This document shows, in pieces, positions 53,531-63,361 of a stretch of 64,000 nucleotides of DNA. The notes below the pieces were generated by a model. That model made no database searches. It saw nothing but the letters and a program-made list of their open reading frames with translations, and had not been told where the DNA came from. The DNA comes from Brevibacillus sp. JNUCC-41 (lineage in GTDB: Bacteria > Bacillota > Bacilli > Bacillales > DSM-1321), in contig NZ_CP062163.1 of assembly GCF_014844095.1 (NCBI RefSeq), forward strand, positions 3,877,501 to 3,941,500. Direction: 5' to 3'. Each line of letters starts with the position of its first letter. Position 1 is the first letter of the stretch. Both the position numbers and the translations under genes were made by a program.

Positions 53531-55129
53531 GTGCGAAAAACAATAAATAAACCATGGGAGCAATGGTATGTTGAAAGAATGAAATCTATGGAGCTGCCGG
53601 AAATATCGGTCTATTCACTGCTTGATATAACAGCAAGGAAGTTTCCGCATCATACAGCCATCATTTATGAAGACCATTCAATAAATTATAAGGATCTAAA
53701 AATGCAAGTAGACAAACTTGCGGGGAAATGGAGAGAAATGGGCTTTGTCAAAGGGAAACGCATTGGTCTGATGATGGCCAACCACCCAAATTTCATAATC
53801 AGTTATTACGCTGCACAGGCACTGGGTCTGATAGTTGTACAGATTAATCCCCTGTATAAACCGCGGGAACTTTTGCAAATTTTAATAGACTCGGATACCA
53901 AGAATATTGTATTTGACCAAACGGCCGCAAATACAATCCAAGAAACGAAAGAGATATATGAATTTGATGTTTGCATCGATACGGAAAATGATCAAAATAG
54001 CTCCTGTTCCCTTCAAACGATGATTCAAACCGGAGATGCCATTAAGAAGCCCGAAATGATAAGCCCGTATGAAGATACAGCAGTCATCCAATATACTGGC
54101 GGCACGACTGGGAAGATGAAGGGTGTCATGCTTACCCACCATAATTTAACCTCCAATGTCGTGCAGAGTTTTGAAATGTATGGGGATTCCCTGAAACGCG
54201 GTGAAGAAATCGTTTTGGCAGCTACGCCTCTTTACCATGTTTATGCCATGACAAGTGCGATGAATCTAGGTATCTATATTGGGGCTGCCATCCTTTTATT
54301 TCCTAAATTCGAACTTCAAGATGTACTTGCAAAAATAAAAAAGTACCGTCCGACATTCTTTCCAGGAGTTCCAAAGATGTATAATGCCTTCGTCAATCAT
54401 CCTGGAATTGAAAACTATGGACTGAATTGTTTAAAAAGTTGTTCTTGTGGATCGGCACCACTGCCGGTTGAAGTAATCAAGCGATTTGAGGAGCTGACCG
54501 GTGCCAAAATCGGAGAGGGTTTCGGTTTGTCGGAAGCTTCTCCTTCCACTCATCGCAATCCGCCATTCGGAAAAAGGAAAATAGGAAGCATTGGCATCCC
54601 TTTTCCAGGGACGGACTGTATGATCATTGACGATGAAAACAATGAAGTGCCTAACTCATGCGTCGGGGAGTTGCTTATTAAAGGCCCGCAAATCATGAAG
54701 GGTTATTGGAATAACGAAGCCGAAACCAAAAAGGCCTTACAGAATGACTGGCTATATACTGGCGATCTTGCGGTCATGGATGATGAAGGATATTTCTATA
54801 TAGTCGGCAGGAAAAAAGAAATGATCATCGTCGGCGGATTCAATATTTATCCGCAGGAGGTAGAAGGTGTTCTATATGAACATCCGGCAATAAAAGAGGC
54901 AGCTGTGGTGGGCATCCCCCATAAAGAAAAAGGAGAAATTGTGAAAGCATTCATCGTACCTAAAGAAAGCGCTTCCGTGGATCTTGAAGAAATAGAAGGA
55001 TATTGTTATTCCCAATTGACTCCTTATAAAGTACCAAAAGTATTTGAATTGAGAAAAGAACTTCCGCGGAATACAGTGGGTAAACTATTAAAAAGATTGT
55101 TAGTTAAAGAAGAATTAGAAAAGGATTGA
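53531..55129 (+). CDS. Acyl-CoA ligase (AMP-forming)
   Basis: A 532-residue ANL-superfamily ligase of the long-chain/phenylalkanoate type. Motifs: AMP/P-loop QYTGGTTGKMKGVMLTHHNL, GEGFGLSEASPSTHRNP, YTGDLAVMDDEGYFYIVGRKKEMIIVGGFNIYPQEVE and the catalytic lysine in RNTVGKLLKRLL. It joins CoA to a carboxylic acid at the expense of ATP. The start is GTG 53531 after CGGAGGGATAACTG. It heads a run of beta-oxidation-like genes. It is clearly related to the ligase at 60864, probably an old duplication with a different substrate. Confidence 0.92.
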   Translation: MRKTINKPWEQWYVERMKSMELPEISVYSLLDITARKFPHHTAIIYEDHSINYKDLKMQVDKLAGKWREMGFVKGKRIGLMMANHPNFIISYYAAQALGLIVVQINPLYKPRELLQILIDSDTKNIVFDQTAANTIQETKEIYEFDVCIDTENDQNSSCSLQTMIQTGDAIKKPEMISPYEDTAVIQYTGGTTGKMKGVMLTHHNLTSNVVQSFEMYGDSLKRGEEIVLAATPLYHVYAMTSAMNLGIYIGAAILLFPKFELQDVLAKIKKYRPTFFPGVPKMYNAFVNHPGIENYGLNCLKSCSCGSAPLPVEVIKRFEELTGAKIGEGFGLSEASPSTHRNPPFGKRKIGSIGIPFPGTDCMIIDDENNEVPNSCVGELLIKGPQIMKGYWNNEAETKKALQNDWLYTGDLAVMDDEGYFYIVGRKKEMIIVGGFNIYPQEVEGVLYEHPAIKEAAVVGIPHKEKGEIVKAFIVPKESASVDLEEIEGYCYSQLTPYKVPKVFELRKELPRNTVGKLLKRLLVKEELEKD

Positions 55130-55215
55130 AAGAGGGGGATGTGGTTTCATTTATGAGGCTTAAGTTGGATGGTAGATCAGTATGTGAACAAAAATGAAGC
55201 AGAGGAGGGAATTAT

Positions 55216-56493
55216 ATGCGTTGGGTTGTTCTCATTCTATTATTTTTTGGGGCCGTCATCAATTTTGCAGATAAATCGATCGTGGGTCTCGCAGCTGTGC
55301 CCATCATGAAGGAATTCAATCTTACCTATGCGGAGTGGGGCCTTGTTGGAAGCAGTTATTATTGGCTCTACCCAGTAACAGGGATTTTTGGGGCAGCATG
55401 GGCTGATCGGCTGGGGGCTAAAAAAGTGCTTGGGTTCATCATGCTGACATGGACTGTTTTGCAATTCGGCGTTTTAGCCATCACCGCTCTTCCATTATTG
55501 ATTCTATACAGGATTTTACTGGGCGCATTCGAAGGGCCTTATAGCCCAATCGCTTACTCTCATGCCGATAAGTGGTTTCCGCCGAAATTGAAAGGCTTTG
55601 CCAATTCGGTAGTGGTTGGCGGAGGAACCGTTGGTGCAATGATCGTGGCACCGATCCTCGTTTCTTTAATTACGATATTCGGCTGGAAAGCTGCCTTTGC
55701 CGCCCTTGGTGGAGCAAGCCTTGTTTGGTTCTTCCTCTTTCAATTTTTAACAAAGGAAAATCCAGTTGAAGTATATGAAAACGTACAAAAGAAAAAGAAA
55801 GTGAAACTAGAAAAAATTAAATTGAAAGACTTTTTGTTGCTACTCGCATCACCTACTGCTTTGTTTACTACACTTGCATATTTTTCCACGTATATTTTAG
55901 TTGTTTGGTTTTCTGTTTGGCTCCCGATTTATTTAGTGGAAGCCGTAAAAATGACTCCAGGTCAAATGGGAACCAGCGTTGCGATAATCGGAGTCGTTTC
56001 CGTATGTATTTATATGGGGGTTTCGATGATGTCTGATCATTTATTCAAGAAGAATCAGAATTGGCGGTCATCGAGGGTATTTATCGTCGCGGGCGCCATG
56101 ATTCTTGGTGCATTGTTCTTTTCCTCAATCATGGTATTTCAAAATCCAATCTGGGTAATAGTCGCCATGTGTTTAGCAAAGGGCCTTACATATGCAATTT
56201 TACCGATTGGACCAACGATCATGATAAATGAAATGCAAGAGCGTGGGGGATTGATGACAAGCATCTTAACATCATCAGGAAATATAGCAGGCATTATTGC
56301 ACCTCTATTAACTGGCTATATTATAAGTTTAGCAGGAGGCAATGAATTATTGGGATATAACTTATCGATATTGTTCATGGCCATCCTTGTCCTGGCTTTT
56401 GGCATCCTGTTTGCGATATTCGTTAAACCAGCCAAATTAAAAGGGAAGCATAAAAATAAAAGTTCGGAAAACTTTGACCTTAAGTCCTCATAG
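55216..56493 (+). CDS. MFS transporter, probable organic/aromatic acid carrier
   Basis: A 425-residue major facilitator with twelve helices. It has the loop GAAWADRLGAKKVLG between helices 2 and 3 (the G-x-x-x-D-R-x-G/R-x-R/K motif) and INFADKSIVGLAAVPIMKEFNLTYAEWGLVGSSYYW in the first helices, typical of the anion:cation symporter group. Lying between a CoA ligase and thiolases, it most likely imports the acid degraded here (inference). The start is ATG 55216 after AGAGGAGGGAATTAT. Confidence 0.88.
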   Translation: MRWVVLILLFFGAVINFADKSIVGLAAVPIMKEFNLTYAEWGLVGSSYYWLYPVTGIFGAAWADRLGAKKVLGFIMLTWTVLQFGVLAITALPLLILYRILLGAFEGPYSPIAYSHADKWFPPKLKGFANSVVVGGGTVGAMIVAPILVSLITIFGWKAAFAALGGASLVWFFLFQFLTKENPVEVYENVQKKKKVKLEKIKLKDFLLLLASPTALFTTLAYFSTYILVVWFSVWLPIYLVEAVKMTPGQMGTSVAIIGVVSVCIYMGVSMMSDHLFKKNQNWRSSRVFIVAGAMILGALFFSSIMVFQNPIWVIVAMCLAKGLTYAILPIGPTIMINEMQERGGLMTSILTSSGNIAGIIAPLLTGYIISLAGGNELLGYNLSILFMAILVLAFGILFAIFVKPAKLKGKHKNKSSENFDLKSS

Positions 56494-56586
56494 GCAAGGT
56501 CGAACCTGCTTACATTCAATGAAACTAGTGAAATGAAGGAATGCCTTCAAATGGGTGTGAAAAAAGGAAAAGGAGCGGATGGGAAA

Positions 56587-57759
56587 ATGAATAGAGATGC
56601 CGTCATAGTTTCTGCAGTTCGAACAGCCATTGGTAAACAGGGAGGTGCCCTTGCATCGGTGCCCGCCCACGCATTTGGAGCAGAAGTGATGAAAGAAGCC
56701 ATAAAACGAGCGAATGTTGAACCTCGAATGATAGATGATGTAATCATGGGGAATGTGTTAAGCGGGGGTGGAAACATTGCCAGGTTAACGGCGCTGGAAA
56801 CAGGCCTCTCGCTTCATCTTCCGGGACTGACTGTCGACCGTCAATGCGGCTCGGGAATAAATGCTGTCAACTTGGCTGCACAAGCGATCCGTGCAGGCGA
56901 AGGTGATGTCTATATCGCCGGTGGGGTCGAGAGCATGAGCAGGGCGCCATACTTGATGGATCGTCCGGAAAAAGCATACAGTGCAAAGCCACCGCAGTTC
57001 AGAAAATCCCGGTTGTCCCCAAAAGTGATTGGCGATCCCCCGATGGGAATCACGGCTGAAAACTTAGCTGAAAAATATGAGGTCAGCAGGGAAGAACAAG
57101 ATGAATTCGCACTACAAAGCCAAAAAAGGATGGCCAAAGCCGTGGAAGAGGGCCGTTTCAATGAGCAAATTGCGCCTATTCACATTCCCGTCAGAAAAGG
57201 CGATGATATTGAATTTAAATTGGATGAACATCCACGTCCGCAAATAACGAAAGAAGGGCTAGCCCAATTATCACCTGCTTTTTTAGAAGGAGGTTCCGTG
57301 ACTGCAGGCAATAGTTCGGGATTGAATGATGCAGCATCGGCCCTAGTCATAATGTCGAGGGAAAAAGCGGTGGAATTGGGGATTAAGCCTTTAGCGACGA
57401 TAAGGGCACAGGCCGTTGCAGGGGTAGATCCAAATTATATGGGGATAGGACCTGTTCCCGCTATAAGAAAGGTAATGAAGAAATCAGGTCTTTCTTTAAA
57501 TGAAATGGACATCATTGAAATTAATGAAGCCTTCGCCGCTCAAGTCATTGCTTGTAATAGGGAGCTTGATATGAATCCCGCAAGAGTGAATGTGAACGGG
57601 GGAGCCATTGCACATGGACATCCACTAGGTGCTACGGGTGCCATCCTCATTACGAAAGCGGTTTATGAATTGAAGCGTTCTGCTGGAAGGTTTGCTCTTA
57701 TTACAGCTTGCATTGGAGGCGGGCAGGGAATTGCCACGATAATTGAACGTGAAGCCTGA
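56587..57759 (+). CDS. Acetyl-CoA acyltransferase (thiolase)
   Basis: A 390-residue thiolase with nucleophile Cys87 (DRQCGSGINAVNLAAQAIR), the GGAIAHGHPLGATGA histidine and the second cysteine ACIGGGQG. It cleaves a 3-ketoacyl-CoA to acetyl-CoA, a PaaJ- or FadA-like step. ATG 56587 is preferred (AGGAGCGGATGGGAAA before it) over an upstream ATG with no site. A second thiolase is encoded 1.4 kb downstream, so the two may act on different substrates. Confidence 0.92.
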   Translation: MNRDAVIVSAVRTAIGKQGGALASVPAHAFGAEVMKEAIKRANVEPRMIDDVIMGNVLSGGGNIARLTALETGLSLHLPGLTVDRQCGSGINAVNLAAQAIRAGEGDVYIAGGVESMSRAPYLMDRPEKAYSAKPPQFRKSRLSPKVIGDPPMGITAENLAEKYEVSREEQDEFALQSQKRMAKAVEEGRFNEQIAPIHIPVRKGDDIEFKLDEHPRPQITKEGLAQLSPAFLEGGSVTAGNSSGLNDAASALVIMSREKAVELGIKPLATIRAQAVAGVDPNYMGIGPVPAIRKVMKKSGLSLNEMDIIEINEAFAAQVIACNRELDMNPARVNVNGGAIAHGHPLGATGAILITKAVYELKRSAGRFALITACIGGGQGIATIIEREA

Positions 57760-57896
57760 TTTTGTAAGAATGAGGACTTCAATTTACCAGAATACAATGA
57801 ATTCCATTGAATGATTAGATGATAACAACCCTATATGCCCTATGAAGAAAACTTAAAAATGGCTACTCATGAACAGAACTAAGGAGGAATAAACTG

Positions 57897-59045
57897 ATGA
57901 CAATCACTTTAACCAAGGAAATGCAGCAAATGAAGGAAATGATCCGTAATTTTGTTGAAAGGGAAGTCGAGCCCTACGCCATACAAATTGAAGAAGAAGA
58001 TGCCATCCCGGAGCATTTGGTGGAAAAAGCAAAAGACCTTGGCTTATTCGGGATAAGCATTCCAGAACAATATGGTGGAATTGGCTTGAATGCTGTTGGA
58101 AAGGCTACCGTATTAGAGCAGTTAGGAAGGACCCATAATGGATTCGTTTCATTAATAAGCGCCCATACCGGGATAGGCAGTACAGGTCTGGTTAAGCTTG
58201 CATCCGAACATTTGAAAAATAAATATTTGCCTGAAATGGCAGCAGGCACGAAAATTGGCGCCTTTGCTTTATCTGAACCAGGAGCGGGATCTGATGCAAC
58301 CAATTTGGCAACAACTGCAGAAAAGAAGGGTGATTACTGGGTGATGAATGGGACGAAACATTTCATCACGAATGGGCCGATAGCTGATGTTTATACCGTA
58401 TTTGCTTTAACGGATAAAGATAAAGGAGCAAAGGGAGGGATTACAGCATTTTTAGTAGAAAGAGATTTTCCCGGTTTAATTGTCGGCAAAAAGGACAAAA
58501 AAATGGGGTTAAGGGGATCATATACCTCACAGGTCATTTTCGAGGATTGTATCATACCTGAAGAAAATGTTATTGGCGAAGTTGGAATGGGATATATCTC
58601 TGCCCTGAAAATTTTAGGTGAAGGGCGTGTAGGTTTGGCTGCAAGATCAGTGGGATCAAGTGGTAAATTGATTGAATTATCAGCCAAATATGCAAAAGAG
58701 CGCATTCAATTCGGCAAACCAATTGCGGACAACCAAGCGATTCAATGGATGCTTGCTGATATGGCAACCGAAACGGAAGCCGCAAGAGCATTGACGATGA
58801 TGGCGGCACAAAAGATTGATGAAGGAAAAAAAGTGATCAAGGAAGCATCAATGGCTAAGCTGTTCGCTTCAGACGTTTTTAATCGGGTCGCGGATAAAGC
58901 GGTTCAAATTCATGGCGGAATGGGATATATGGCTGAATATCCAGTTGAACGCTTTTATCGGGATGCCCGCATAACGAAGATCTATGAAGGAACGAATGAA
59001 ATCCAACGTTTAATCATAGCAAGGAATGTCTTGGAAGAGTGTTAA
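57897..59045 (+). CDS. Acyl-CoA dehydrogenase
   Basis: A 382-residue flavoprotein that puts a 2,3 double bond into an acyl-CoA. Motifs are FALSEPGAGSDATNLATTAEKKGDYWVMNGTKHFITNG (FAD and substrate contacts), GVGLAARSVGSSG-like GRVGLAARSVG, QIHGGMGYMAEYPVERFYRDARITKIYEGTNEIQR with the catalytic glutamate in YEGTNEIQ. The start is ATG 57897 after AAGGAGGAATAAACTG. It lies between two thiolase genes, as expected for side-chain beta-oxidation of phenylalkanoic or fatty acids. Confidence 0.95.
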   Translation: MTITLTKEMQQMKEMIRNFVEREVEPYAIQIEEEDAIPEHLVEKAKDLGLFGISIPEQYGGIGLNAVGKATVLEQLGRTHNGFVSLISAHTGIGSTGLVKLASEHLKNKYLPEMAAGTKIGAFALSEPGAGSDATNLATTAEKKGDYWVMNGTKHFITNGPIADVYTVFALTDKDKGAKGGITAFLVERDFPGLIVGKKDKKMGLRGSYTSQVIFEDCIIPEENVIGEVGMGYISALKILGEGRVGLAARSVGSSGKLIELSAKYAKERIQFGKPIADNQAIQWMLADMATETEAARALTMMAAQKIDEGKKVIKEASMAKLFASDVFNRVADKAVQIHGGMGYMAEYPVERFYRDARITKIYEGTNEIQRLIIARNVLEEC

Positions 59046-59114
59046 TTTCTTACTGTTTATTCGGGCAGGCAGTCTTTTGCCTATGAATCTTGAATTTCAA
59101 GGGGGAGGAACGGA

Positions 59115-60299
59115 ATGGGAGAAGATATCGTAATCGTTAGTGCTGTTCGAACACCGATTGGAAGGTACGGTGGAGCATTTAAAGAGATTAGTTCCGGTCA
59201 TTTGGCGAGCATAGCCATTAAAGAAGCGATTAAGCGTGCGAATATTGTAGCAGAACAAGTGGATGAAGTCATTTTCGGGGAGGTTAGGCAAACGACCGAA
59301 TCCTCGAATGTCGCGAGAGTGGCAGCGCTGCGCTCAGGGATTCCCGATTCTGCACCGGCTTTTTCGGTAAACCGGTTATGTGCATCGGGAATGCAGGCCA
59401 TCACCTCAGCAGCACAGCAGATAAGCTCAGGTCAAGCAAATATAGTCGTTGCCGGCGGTACGGAAAGCATGAGCCGCGCACCGCTTTATTTAAGAAGTGC
59501 CCGTTTTGGCGGAGACAGGACCAAGTTAGTGGATTCCAATACTGAAGCTGGACAGCAGCCGCAAGAAATTTATGGAAAAAATTTAGGGATGGGAATCACC
59601 GCTGAAAATGTCGCAGAACGATACAGCATTTCCAGGGAAGAACAAGATGCCTTTTCAGTGGAAAGTCAACGAAGAGCGGCGCAAGCGATAGAAGAAGGAA
59701 AGTTTAAAGATGAGATTGTTCCTGTTCAGGTCTCTGACAGGAAGAGTGCGGTTACCATTGATACGGATGAATATCCACGTCCGGAAACCACAATGGAAAA
59801 ACTTGCAAGTTTAAAACCGGCCTTCAGGGAAAACGGAACCGTCACTGCAGGGAATGCATGTGGCCGTAATGACGGGGCTGCTGCATTGGTATTAATGAAA
59901 GCGAGTGAAGCGAAACGGTTACAAATACAACCACTCGCAAAGATTGTCGATTGGGCGACCGCGGGAGTTTCGCCTGAAATCATGGGAATTGGTCCAGTAC
60001 CAGCCGTCGGAAAACTTATGGAGCGCACCGGGAAAAAGGTAGAGGAAATCGGGCTTTTCGAATTAAATGAAGCGTTCGCTTCACAGGCATTGGCAGTAAT
60101 CAGGGATTTATCGCTAGATGAAAACAAAGTTAATGTAAATGGCGGAGCGATAGCTCTTGGACACCCAGTCGGATCGACGGGCGCCCGGATCGTGACAACG
60201 CTAATATATGAACTGATTCGCAGGAAAGAAAGATATGGTGTTGCTACACTTTGTGTTGGCGGCGGACAGGGAATGGCTATTATGATTGAAACGGTATAG
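59115..60299 (+). CDS. Acetyl-CoA acyltransferase (second thiolase)
   Basis: A 394-residue thiolase with Cys89 ([18 protein letters not shown]), [17 protein letters not shown] and the second cysteine TLCVGGGQG. The N-terminus [20 protein letters not shown] is like that of PaaJ/PcaF-type enzymes. It is fairly divergent from the first thiolase, so distinct substrates are likely. The start is ATG 59115 after AGGGGGAGGAACGGA. Confidence 0.93.
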   Translation: MGEDIVIVSAVRTPIGRYGGAFKEISSGHLASIAIKEAIKRANIVAEQVDEVIFGEVRQTTESSNVARVAALRSGIPDSAPAFSVNRLCASGMQAITSAAQQISSGQANIVVAGGTESMSRAPLYLRSARFGGDRTKLVDSNTEAGQQPQEIYGKNLGMGITAENVAERYSISREEQDAFSVESQRRAAQAIEEGKFKDEIVPVQVSDRKSAVTIDTDEYPRPETTMEKLASLKPAFRENGTVTAGNACGRNDGAAALVLMKASEAKRLQIQPLAKIVDWATAGVSPEIMGIGPVPAVGKLMERTGKKVEEIGLFELNEAFASQALAVIRDLSLDENKVNVNGGAIALGHPVGSTGARIVTTLIYELIRRKERYGVATLCVGGGQGMAIMIETV

Positions 60300-60385
60300 G
60301 CCAACGATTAAGGAGTGGAAACCCCATACGTTTCTGCTCCTTTCCGTATATAAGTTGAATCGCGCCAAAGTGAGGGGGAGGAAGA

Positions 60386-60790
60386 TTGCCTGTCGAAGTG
60401 GAAGATATTCGGAATCAATTCGAAAGTAGTGCATTCTTTGCACATATAGGTTTTGAAATCATTCGGTTTGAAGAGGGGAATGTTACGATAAAGTTGAACA
60501 TAGAAGAACATTTGCTTAATGTTAATGGAACACTGCACGGGGGCATTCATGCCACCATGCTGGATACCATTCTAGGAATGGTGACTCGTTCCGTTACCAA
60601 ATCCAAAGTCGTTACGACAAGCTTAACTGTACATTATTTAGCCAGCATATCGAGCGGAGAACTATTTGCGGAAGCAAAAGTCCTTCAAAAAGGATACAAA
60701 ATTGCCTTTACTGAAGGAGAAATAAAAGATACTGAGGGCAACACAATTGCTAAGGGCACAGGGATTTTTAAAATCATTCGTGATAAATGA
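60386..60790 (+). CDS. PaaI-type hotdog thioesterase
   Basis: A 134-residue hotdog-fold acyl-CoA thioesterase. LLNVNGTLHGGIHATMLDTILGM contains the HGG and catalytic Asp of the PaaI family, and TSLTVHYLASISSGELFAEAKVLQKGYKIAF the core strands. It probably rescues CoA from dead-end intermediates. The start is TTG 60386 after GAGGGGGAGGAAGA. It lies between the second thiolase and the third ligase, in the same direction. Confidence 0.88.
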   Translation: MPVEVEDIRNQFESSAFFAHIGFEIIRFEEGNVTIKLNIEEHLLNVNGTLHGGIHATMLDTILGMVTRSVTKSKVVTTSLTVHYLASISSGELFAEAKVLQKGYKIAFTEGEIKDTEGNTIAKGTGIFKIIRDK

Positions 60791-60863
60791 GGCAAGGATG
60801 ATCAAGTTGGCTGACAAATGACTATGCTCCATTTTAATTGTAAAGAATGAGGTGTGAAAAAAA

Positions 60864-62462
60864 TTGACTAGAAATTGGCATGGATTTTATCCGAAAGAAA
60901 CTCCTGCTGAAATTGACATTCCTGTATTGTCATTATATGGACTACTTGAACGTTCAGCCCGACTTTATCCAACTTGCAAAGCCATAATAGATGGGGATCG
61001 GGAAATGACATTTATGGAATTAAAGGATGCCTCAGATCGTTTTGCTGTTAATTTATACAACCGTGGATTTCAAAAAGATGATCGTATAGCAATCATGCTG
61101 CCAAATTGTCTAGAATATATCATTGCCTATTATGCCATTCATCGTTTGGGAGGTGTGGTCGTTCAAGTGAACCCACTGTATCAGGGGAGTGAATTGGATT
61201 ATATACTACGCGATTCCGAAGCCAATTGGTTCATTGGGCGTGAGGAACAACGGGAAAAACTATTGCTAACAAGTTTTTCTGATAGGTTAACGTTCATATT
61301 TGCCGAACAATTAATGGAAACTGGAACGGCCTTATCAAGGAAAGAAAAGGAACTTCCTCCTCTGGCCATCGATCCCAAGGAAGCTGTGGCTGTACTTCAA
61401 TATACAGGGGGGACTACAGGGAAATCAAAAGGAGTCATGCTCACGCATTTTAATTTGATCTCGAATGTTTATCAAGACTTTGCCTTTACGGCAAATGCCC
61501 TTCAACTCCAAAGGCCTGGGGAACGGATGCTTGGATTGACCCCATTATTCCATGTGTTTGGTAATGGACGATTGAATAGTGCCATATATGCCGGTTCGAC
61601 TTTTATCACATTAGAGAAATTTGAAATAAACAAGGTTGTGGATTTGATTCGTACACATCGGCCAACCATTTTTCCAGGTGTACCGACCATGTATATTGCT
61701 TTACTGAATCACCCGGATTTAACGGCGGACGATTTAAGCTGTTTTAAGTACTGCAGCTGTGGTTCAGCCCCGCTCCCGATAGAAATCATTCATCAGTTCG
61801 AAAAAAAATTACGGGTCACGATATTGGAAGGGTTTGGCATGTCGGAAACATCCCCCACTACCCATCGAAATCCAGTCATAGGGCAGAAAAAGCCAGGAAG
61901 TATCGGCATTCCATACCCAAATACCGACGCTAAAATCGTCGACCTGAAAACAGGCAATGATGAATTGCCAGCAGGTGAAAGAGGCGAACTGATCATTAAA
62001 GGTCCGCAAGTAATGAAGGGATATTGGAAGAATTCAGAGGAAACGGCAACGGCTTTGCGGGATGGATGGCTTTACACGGGGGATATCGCGACGATGGATG
62101 AAGAAGGATATTTTTATATCGTAGGCAGGAAGAAAGATATGATCATTGCAAGCGGTTATAATGTCTATCCAATCGAAGTTGAAGATATTATTTATCAGCA
62201 TCCAGCCGTAAAAGAGACATGTGTATATGGGGTACCGGATTCATACCGTGGGGAAACGGTAAAAGCGGCCATTGTCTTAAAAAAAGGAAAGTCAGTCCCG
62301 GAGCAGGAAATCAGGGAGTTTTGCGTGCAACGATTGGCCAGATACAAAGTGCCGCGAAGTTTTGAGTTCAGGGAACAACTGCCAAAATCAGCTATAGGGA
62401 AAATATTGCGCAGAATATTAATGGAGGAAGTAACACAGAGCCCTACTGTCGGGGATAGATGA
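60864..62462 (+). CDS. Acyl-CoA ligase (AMP-forming), paralogue
   Basis: A 532-residue ANL ligase, of the same length and layout as the one at 53531: QYTGGTTGKSKGVMLTHFNL, LEGFGMSETSPTTHRNP, YTGDIATMDEEGYFYIVGRKKDMIIASGYNVYPIEVEDI and the lysine in KSAIGKILRRIL. It closes the catabolic run. TTG 60864 follows GAGGTGTGAAAAAAA. Differences in the middle of the substrate pocket region (HVFGNGRLNSAIYAGS versus HVYAMTSAMNLGIYIG) suggest another acid. A terminator follows. Confidence 0.92.
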   Translation: MTRNWHGFYPKETPAEIDIPVLSLYGLLERSARLYPTCKAIIDGDREMTFMELKDASDRFAVNLYNRGFQKDDRIAIMLPNCLEYIIAYYAIHRLGGVVVQVNPLYQGSELDYILRDSEANWFIGREEQREKLLLTSFSDRLTFIFAEQLMETGTALSRKEKELPPLAIDPKEAVAVLQYTGGTTGKSKGVMLTHFNLISNVYQDFAFTANALQLQRPGERMLGLTPLFHVFGNGRLNSAIYAGSTFITLEKFEINKVVDLIRTHRPTIFPGVPTMYIALLNHPDLTADDLSCFKYCSCGSAPLPIEIIHQFEKKLRVTILEGFGMSETSPTTHRNPVIGQKKPGSIGIPYPNTDAKIVDLKTGNDELPAGERGELIIKGPQVMKGYWKNSEETATALRDGWLYTGDIATMDEEGYFYIVGRKKDMIIASGYNVYPIEVEDIIYQHPAVKETCVYGVPDSYRGETVKAAIVLKKGKSVPEQEIREFCVQRLARYKVPRSFEFREQLPKSAIGKILRRILMEEVTQSPTVGDR

Positions 62463-62491
62463 GCATTTCTTATCGTTAGGGAACTCATATG

Positions 62492-62543
62492 AAACCCTAA
62501 ATAAGTGAAACCTTTTTTCGAGGTTCCCCTTATTTAGGGTTTT
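62492..62543. terminator. Terminator closing the catabolic cluster
   Basis: AAACCCTAAATAAG pairs perfectly with CTTATTTAGGGTTT, with an inner GAAACC/GGTTCC stem and flanking T's on both strands. It serves the ligase gene and the convergent gene downstream. Confidence 0.85.
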
Positions 62544-62569
62544 CCATCTTATCTTTATAAACTATAAAA

Positions 62570-63361
62570 CTACCTTCCTTTTAGGGGAATATCAAATGAA
62601 GTCCCCTCCACCAATATTTCATGAGACTCACCATCGGCTATATCATCGGTACTGAATGTAAATGAATCGAGCCTTTCGAAGTTTTCCTCGGGATCAACCA
62701 AAAGACCAATTGTGCCATTTCTTATTTCTCCTGGTTGGTAATCTGATCGGCTTACTTTTTTTGTCCCCATAAAAGTATCCCCGGAATGGATGAAATTTTT
62801 AGTAGGCACATCATATGTAAGATCATCATTGAAAGTAACATTTTCCATGCTGAAGAACTGAAGTTCCTTCGAATCTTTATTTTCCACGGAATAAGTTATC
62901 TCTAGATAGGAAACCTCTTCATCAATATCCGTTTTAGACAACGCAGCCCGTTGATCGATTTCCTCCATGGATAAATCCTCTTTATAATATATCGAATAAG
63001 CCTCTTCAAAACTCAATCCCGTATAGGACTTGAGCTCCTCCTTTGCTTCATCTGAGAGTGAAGACAATTGAATCCTTCGTATATCCTTGATTGTGATGAC
63101 CATTGATGCCAATTCAAATGACTCATTAATGGACTTCGTTTCAAGCAATGTGAAGGTTCCCCAATTTTTTTGGCGGACCTTATCGCCGACTTGTTCTAGG
63201 TGGATCCCGCCATAATCCTGCACCTCAGGAATTTTGGACTCCTTGGCTTCCGCATTTTTTCCTTTTTCCGTTTTATCGCTCCCGAAATAATTGAAGGCAA
63301 TTACACTTAATAAAATAAGCAATAATCCAGCAATTGCTGAAATGATCCACCGTTTACGGAT
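62570..63361 (-). CDS. Membrane-anchored extracytoplasmic protein of unknown function
   Basis: About 264 residues: a basic start and one membrane helix (RKRWIISAIAGLLLILLSVIAFNYFG), a lysine-rich linker and an exported domain of about 200 residues with beta-rich stretches (FTLLETKSINESFELASMVITIKDIRRIQLSSL). The strong AAGGAG lies 9 bases before an in-frame ATC at 63359-63361, and no ATG, GTG or TTG lies between it and TTG 63322, which would cut the helix in half. So either a rare ATC start is used or the start codon has mutated. The family is not recognised. Confidence 0.6.
   Translation of the reverse strand: MRKRWIISAIAGLLLILLSVIAFNYFGSDKTEKGKNAEAKESKIPEVQDYGGIHLEQVGDKVRQKNWGTFTLLETKSINESFELASMVITIKDIRRIQLSSLSDEAKEELKSYTGLSFEEAYSIYYKEDLSMEEIDQRAALSKTDIDEEVSYLEITYSVENKDSKELQFFSMENVTFNDDLTYDVPTKNFIHSGDTFMGTKKVSRSDYQPGEIRNGTIGLLVDPEENFERLDSFTFSTDDIADGESHEILVEGTSFDIPLKGR

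Noticed and set aside
59726..60304. 192-codon minus-strand frame opposite the second thiolase
   Set aside because: It is antisense to a well-conserved gene, has no ribosome-binding site, and its sequence is a serine- and threonine-rich mirror of the thiolase.
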